Part shown: positions 58,128 through 64,000 of the stretch, piece after piece | How positions within the stretch are numbered: the first letter of the stretch is position 1 | Layout: the number at the start of each line of letters is the position of its first letter | Source of the DNA: Calonectria ilicicola | Lineage: Eukaryota; Ascomycota; Sordariomycetes; Hypocreales; Nectriaceae | Length of the DNA: 64,000 nucleotides | Direction: 5' to 3' | Assembly: GCA_020809705.1 (NCBI GenBank) | Contig: CP085827.1 | Location: forward strand, 1,798,001 to 1,862,000 | The notes under the pieces: model-generated | The model's input: only the letters and a program-made list of their open reading frames with translations | The model's database searches: none | Told to the model about the DNA's origin: nothing | Made by a program: the position numbers and the translations under genes

Positions 58128-58350
58128 GTATCCTGTCACACTGCTCGTATCCTGTTAGTTGTTTGATTGAACCGTTGTTTGCATTTCTTATTCTAGTACA
58201 CCTTTCCTGCCTTTTTCCTTCCACTATGCTGTATTTATGACTATTTAATTTAATATATCAATCCATATAAAACCCTCATTCTTTATTTCCTCCAAAAATC
58301 TCTTTTAGTTCTCCTTAAAGGAAGGTCTTTTATATTTAGATATATTAAAA
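58128..58350 (+). repeat. Inverted copy of the zinc-finger gene 3' end, between two gypsy relics
   Basis: Matches the minus strand of 27000-27262. It starts with a doubled CACTGCTCGTATCCTGT unit, then GTTTGATTGAACCGTTG, later CTATGCTGTATTTATGAC and AAGGAAGGTCTTTTATATTT. It lacks a 60 bp block present at 27 kb and carries changes mainly of the C-to-T / G-to-A kind. It ends precisely where the LTR at 58352 starts. Confidence 0.75.
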
Positions 58351-58351
58351 T

Positions 58352-58750
58352 TGTAACGGTCTGGTCAATTCCCAACTTGATGAACCAATCAGAATGAAGG
58401 GTTTATTGTTAGCAAGATGGTTAGGTGTGTTATGGTAAAATAGAGTAATGGAAGTGTTATGTTAGGTAATAGTTAATTGTAATTGAGGTAATTAAGTTGT
58501 ATTGAAAGCTGGTTAGTATTAGTTATAAGGGCGGATTTTAATCTGTCTATATATTATTACCTAGTAGGTGCTTACTATGTTGGTTCTATCTAATGTATTG
58601 GTAATTAAGGTGGTGATTATAGGGTAATTATTAATATTGTAAGTAATTACTTGTAAATGCTTTTTATTAGTTGGTGTGGGGCTATAGGGTAGGTGAGTAT
58701 TATTTCTGCCTTGTTTGATTATCTAGGTATGTTATAGGTTATAATATAAT
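58352..58750 (-). repeat. Probable 3' long terminal repeat of the right-hand gypsy element
   Basis: Begins on the plus strand with TGTAACGGTCTGG, the inverse of a ...CCGTTACA end often seen in fungal gypsy LTRs. Base composition is less AT-biased than the body. A purine-rich tract on the minus strand (GAGGGAGAAC, plus coordinates 58752-58761) adjoins its inner end, as expected for a polypurine tract. The inner border is approximate because RIP would have altered the terminal bases. Confidence 0.5.
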
Positions 58751-61700
58751 GTTCTCCCTCTATTGGTCTTGTCTTTAAGGTCTATTAGGTCGACCTTGTG
58801 TGTAAGTTCCTTATTCTTATTCTTTAAAATATTTTCTAATTATATCTTGAGGTCTAGGTATTTCCAAGTTATATTTTTGTGCTAATATTTAAACTTAGTT
58901 TATTAATTTAATAGGTTTTGAAATTATATTATATTTTTTATTTTTTTAAGGGTTTATAGTATAAGATGTTATTAGATTCTAGTGATTGTTATAGTAAATA
59001 TATTTATTATAGTAAAATATGTGATACTTTGGAGGTATCTTTAATTATGTATGTATGATTTTTATAAATAATAAGTGTAAGTAGGTACTAATATTTATAA
59101 TAACCTAGATAAATTAGAAGTCTAATTATTTAAATATAGAGGAGGAGGTAGTTAAGAAGGAGTTCCTTTATGTTTAAGTAAAGGCACTTGTGGCTTAGGT
59201 TAAAGTTTAAGAATTTTTAAATTGTTTATCCTGTTTTTATTATTAGAAATGTTAGCTTAAAATAAGAGGTGTGGAAATAGTATATTAAGATCTTTCTTCT
59301 TTAAATAAGTTAGAGGATGTAGATTGGGTAGAGTTGGAGGCTATTGTTTAGGTGTAATCTTTGGGGGCTGTGGATATTATTGATTGGAATATTATTGACC
59401 TTAATAATTTGCTTGGTGTTATGTTTTTAGGAATACTTCTAGTATCTTTAAGTAGTATATAAGATGTTTTATTAGTTCCTAAGTTGTTTCTTTATAGCCT
59501 TTCTATTTAATTTCAAATTTTCTATTTTCCTTTTTTCTTTATAATATCTTTTTAACTTTCTATTAGTCTTCTAGGTTTTTTATTTGTGGTTTATATTTAG
59601 GTTCTGTGTTCACCTAGATACTATCGCCAGATTCTAGTAGTAAGATATGGAAGATAGAGTGTACCTTGATGTTGTTTAGGAGGTTAAGTTTGTAGTTATT
59701 TTTTAATATTTTTTTTAATTAGGTATAATTTAATTTATATAAAGTTGATTTTTTTATTTTATCTTTTTATTATAAGATTTTTTATTATTAGATAGATTAT
59801 ATCTCCCTTCAAAAAGGTTAGTCCCTTTAGCCTTTTAAGGTTATAATATCTTTTTATAATGTTATAAATGAACTTAAGTTTTATTTTTATTTCTTTATAT
59901 AATTTTCTTAGATTATTTAACTTAATTATTACTTTTACTTAGATTGTGCTTTTTAAGGGGGCTTGGTAAGTATTTAATATAAAGCTAAAGTTGGTTTTTG
60001 CTGGTATTATCTTAATACTATAATTATAAAATATATTATATACTAGTTATACAATAAATAACTTTTCTACTTAATTAGTTTACTTATAGTTAATATAATA
60101 TTATAAGTATTACTTAATTTCCTGGTTTTAGTATTTAATCTGCCTATTTATTTAAAAGTAGAAGGCTATACTTAGCTTATAGTTTAATCCTATTAAGGAT
60201 ATTAGGCTTTACTAAAACTTAGATATAAATAGTTATCCTCTATCTAAAATGATTTCGGTTAGTAATCTATATATAGTAATTATATATTAGAAAAAAGGTA
60301 AGCAAATTATTCTTCTTTTATTACTTTATTATAAAGAAGATAATATATTACTTTTATAAAATAATTAATAATAATAAAAATACTATTATAATATATTCCT
60401 ATAGTAGAGTCTACTAATAAAGGAAAGTTAATAATAAAGTCCATTATAATTAAGTCCTATGGTCATTATATAATGGAGGATGGTTATAATAATCTATATA
60501 GTTTATATTTTGGTTTTTAAAGTATTAGTATAGGCTATATTCCTTATATACTTATTTAACTTTCTTTTTATCTTACTAAAGGAAAATATCTATTTAACTT
60601 ATTTAAGGGTTTTGTTAATGCCTTTATAATTATATAAGGGATATTTATAAATATCCTTTATTAACTCCATTTAATATTCTTTTAGCACTTATAGATAATC
60701 TATTTTTTCTTTTTTTAAAAGTATTAGATTATATTTTTTAATTTTTCTTAATAGTGGATTACCTTGTTCCACTTATTATATTAGTATTTCTACAGTAGTG
60801 GTTCTAATTATATATAGTAATCCTTCTACCCTTATAGTAGTAATTATTTTCTTTATTTCTATTATCATTCTATTGATTAGGGCTTGTTCTAGTCCTCTAT
60901 TAGTATTGTAGATTAATAGTTTTTTTTATGTTTTTGGTTTTTTTATATTATAGTTGGATTAACGGCTGATTGTATTAGTGTAACTATTTTTAGTTTCTTT
61001 AATATAGATAATTTGGTAGTTAAATTTAGATAGATATTCTATATATTATAATTGCCTTTTATTAAGTTTTTAAATAATTATAAAATAGATAATATTTTTA
61101 TAATTAATATATATTATAATTTTATAATTACTTTTTAAAAGATATTATTAGAATTTTTTAAAAGTATTAATAATAATAAGGAATTCTTTATTATAAATAA
61201 AGTAGTTTAGCTTAGGGCTATATAGCTTATATAAGTAGAATGTTATAGGATGTAGATTTCCTTATTTATCTTGTTATCCGATCTAGGCCTTTAAGGCGAA
61301 GTCTAATACATTGGTTTCTAGTTTTATAGGCTTATTAGGGTTAAATATTATAAGAATAGGTTCTTTTAAAATAGTATTTTTTATAGCTTTAAATAATTAT
61401 TATACTTTATTTCCTTATTAAAAGATAATTCCTTTCTTAATTAGTTCTATTATATCTAAGGTGATTTTACTAAATCCTTTAATAAATCTTCAGTAATAGT
61501 TAATAAATCTAAGGAAGGCTTGTACTTCCTTTATATTAGTAAGTTCCTTCCAATCTTTTACTATAGTGACTTTCTTTAGGTTTATATGAATTTTATTAGG
61601 GCTAATGATATATCCTAGAAATTCTACTTTTTAAGTATAGAATTTACTTTTTTTATTTTAATTAGGAGTTTGATATCTTAAAGGGCTTTTAAGACCTTAT

Positions 61701-64000
61701 AAATATATTCTTTATATTCTTCTTTATTTTTAAAGAAAATAAGGATATTATCTAGGTAGTAAATAATAAAGATGTTTAAGTATTTTTGTAATATATTGGT
61801 TATTATTTGCTAAAATGATACTAGTGCATTTGTAAGTTTAAAAGGTATAATTAGGTATTTAAATAATTTAAACTTTATTTGGAAAGTGGTTTTCTATTTA
61901 TATCCTTTTTTAATATAAATAAGATTATATACTTCTTTAAGATCTAGTGTAATAAAGATATTAGCTTTATAAAAGCAATCTTTTATTTTATTAATTAATA
62001 ATAATGGAGTACGATCTTTAATAATAATATTATTAAGCTATTAGTAGTCTATAATAAGGTATAGCTTCCTGTTTTTTTTAGGTATAAATATAATAAGGTA
62101 ATTAGCTTTAGAGTTCGAAATATGGATATATCTCTTTTTAAGTATATCTTAGATATATTCCTTTAAGGTATTAAGCTTGATTTGGTTGAGATTATAAATA
62201 GGGTAAAATTAGGTATTAGATTTATCTTTAAGGATGATTTTATAATCTTATTAATTAAACTTAGGTAGTCTAGTATCTAGTTCTTTTATAAAAAGCTTTT
62301 TGTAGATTCAGTACTATAAGGGTATATTATATAATCTATCTATTCCTACTTTAGTCTTTATTTTTTAAGGCTTTTATCAATTTATTGGAATTATATTTTA
62401 AGGTAGGTAATTATTTGTTATCTTTACTTTTTCTAATTATTCTTATATTTATATTTTGTTTTTTTAAATAGTGAAGATTTTCCTTTGCTTATATCTTTTG
62501 CTTGGTTAGGGCTAGGAGTTCGAGATCTCTTAATTAGGTTTATGGAAATATTATTAGCTGCGTTATACTCCTTAGATATTTGCATCTAGCTAATATACTA
62601 ATAGATATTAGGGTTATACTTATATAACTATAGGTACCCTAAAACTAGATTATATTATCCAATATCAATAATATTAAAGGTTATCCTTTGGTTTTTTCTT
62701 TAATAAAGACCTTTAGGTAATCAATTTTCTTATTTATAATACTATTATTATATTCAAAAGGTATTCCTTCTATATTAATAATCTTATATAGGTCGACTTT
62801 CATTATCCATAGTAGCTAAAGTTTATTAATTATTTGAGAATTTATATAATTTTGCTTAGCTCCACTATTCACTATAGCATTATACTACTTCCCTTTAATT
62901 CTTACTTCTATTTTTAATTATTATTAGGGTTACTCTTTAATTATAAAGTATAGAGCTTTTTTAAGGAGTTCTTTCAGTAACTTTAGAGGTTGTTGCCTTA
63001 GCCGCTCCTATTATTCTTCTATAGGAAACTTTGCTTGTTTTTTAGTTTGATTTAGTGTTAGGTTATTGTTTTATTTATTATATGGATATTATATTTGGGG
63101 TCTTAATATTTATTTTAGGGCAATTTACTGTAATTGGGGAACTTAGGCTTACCTAATTCTAATATAGTAAACTGGTAATAGGGGTTTCTTTCTATTATTT
63201 TATATTAGTTGAAGTGTCTTCTATAGGTGCAATGAATGATTATATCTTCTACCCTAATGGGGAAGCATATTGCATGCTATTTTTGTTCTATATATTGGAG
63301 GCAATTATGATTGTAGTAGCTTATCTATGAGATATTCTTATGTTCTTTATATGCTATATTTAATCTAAGGTCATTCTCCTTATATTAGATAGGTTGGGGA
63401 TTGTGGTTTCTTAGTTGCTATTCGCTTTATATAAGTAAGAAGACTTTGTCTCTGTTTTATAAGGGTTCCTTGACTTGTTAGGCTATTCTTTCAATACTAG
63501 TTATTTATTTCCTATTTCTATTTTCATTATAAGTATAGGTATTCTACTATACTAGTGCTTTATTAGTATATATATCTAGGATAGATGCAAGGATTCTTAT
63601 CTTCTTGGCTTGTTCTAATTATTTGTGGGGAAGGTAGAATTAGCTTTTTTATTAGGTTGATTATGCTTTTCGGATAGTTTTATTGATTTTTTATTATGGG
63701 GTAAGTTTTACCTTATGTAACTTATGGTTTTCTGTATATTGCTTAACTATAGTAATTAGTTTATATTTCTTAATAACAGCAAGAACAACTTTTCCTATGG
63801 TATTCTCTTTTCCTTCTAGTATTAGGGTCTATTAAGTTTTTATAGTATTAAGTTGTTTCTGTTCTTCTAGTATAGGTTTGAACTGATTTTCTATTTTTGG
63901 GGAGTAGTATTTAAAGGATTTATATTCTTTTTTTTGTAATTAAAGTAAGTAATCTTACTTTTATTATACCCCTAGGTAGTGCTAAGTTCTATTAGTCCTA
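58352..64000 (-). mobile_element. RIP-degraded Ty3/gypsy retrotransposon, continues past the right edge
   Basis: Minus-strand conceptual reading, despite many stops, gives the gypsy order PR-RT-RH-IN from right to left. Protease AIVNSGAKQNYI lies at about 62840-62890 (DSGA with Asp changed to Asn). Reverse transcriptase is at about 61560-62110, with IFIPKKNRKLYLIIDY and the catalytic box IYYLDNILIF at 61735-61765 (YLDD changed to YLDN). RNase H is at about 61190-61460 (FNPNKPIKLETNVLDFALKA). The integrase zinc region is at about 60530-60680 (IHDxPL-like, YKGINKTLKQVKRYF) and its core at about 60180-60480 (SIDFIINFPLL). The D-to-N changes are G-to-A, as RIP produces. The element is at least 5.6 kb and inactive. 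Confidence 0.82.

Noticed and set aside
1..64000. tRNA, rRNA and CRISPR features
   Set aside because: I looked for B-box-like GGTTCRANNCC cores with matching acceptor stems, rRNA landmarks and regularly spaced direct repeats, and found none that hold up.

Overview
This is nuclear DNA of a filamentous ascomycete (Pezizomycotina). Genes have short 50-80 bp introns with GTAAGT-type donors and TAG/CAG acceptors, and the predicted proteins are typical of Sordariomycetes. The L-galactonate dehydratase is very like the Trichoderma enzyme as I remember it, so Hypocreales is my best guess; species is not determinable by eye. The right end is extremely AT-rich retrotransposon wreckage of the kind left by repeat-induced point mutation (RIP).

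Layout. 1-2.8 kb: 5' part of exocyst SEC3 (-). 5.9-7.6 kb: mitochondrial hydroxyacid-oxoacid transhydrogenase (+). 8.2-9.0 kb: conserved proline-rich protein (+). 9.2-11.8 kb: large glycosylated membrane protein (-), divergent from a small secreted Cys-rich protein (12.6-13.2 kb, +). 13.4-14.05 kb: dynactin p27 (-), divergent from the complex I 51 kDa subunit (14.5-16.1 kb, +). 16.6-17.5 kb: PEX11-type peroxin (+). 17.9-18.7 kb: multi-pass membrane protein (-). 20.0-21.9 kb: CUE/DUF1771/Smr protein (-). 22.7-28.2 kb is sparse and accessory: an mpaB-type oxygenase-like protein, a long gene-poor stretch and a C2H2 zinc-finger gene whose 3' end is duplicated 31 kb away. 30.3-34.1 kb: NPC1/NCR1 sterol transporter (+). 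35.2-37.1 kb: YTH-domain m6A reader (-). 37.2-38.6 kb: GPI mannosyltransferase 2 (-). 40.1-41.0 kb: acyl-protein thioesterase-like hydrolase (+). 41.2-42.6 kb: L-galactonate dehydratase (-).

43.9-52.0 kb is a proline-catabolism block. P5C dehydrogenase (-) and proline dehydrogenase (+) share a 593 bp divergent promoter. Next to them a flavin-reductase-like protein (-) is divergent from a Zn2Cys6 regulator of Put3/PrnA type (+). Both divergent promoters carry near-identical CGG-N9-CCG sites, and the PRODH/P5CDH promoter also has a CGG-N10-CCG site. A His/Gly/Pro-rich repeat protein (52.4-53.2 kb, -) follows.

53.2-55.9 kb has no gene I can support. 55.9-64 kb holds two decayed Ty3/gypsy elements, both on the minus strand. 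The left one is reduced to its integrase end; the right one retains an LTR, integrase, RNase H, reverse transcriptase and protease signatures and runs off the window. Between them lies a copy of the 3' end of the zinc-finger gene.

I see no rRNA, tRNA, CRISPR or prokaryotic feature. Exon boundaries were set by hand from splice consensus and reading-frame continuity, so they are models rather than transcript-supported calls.
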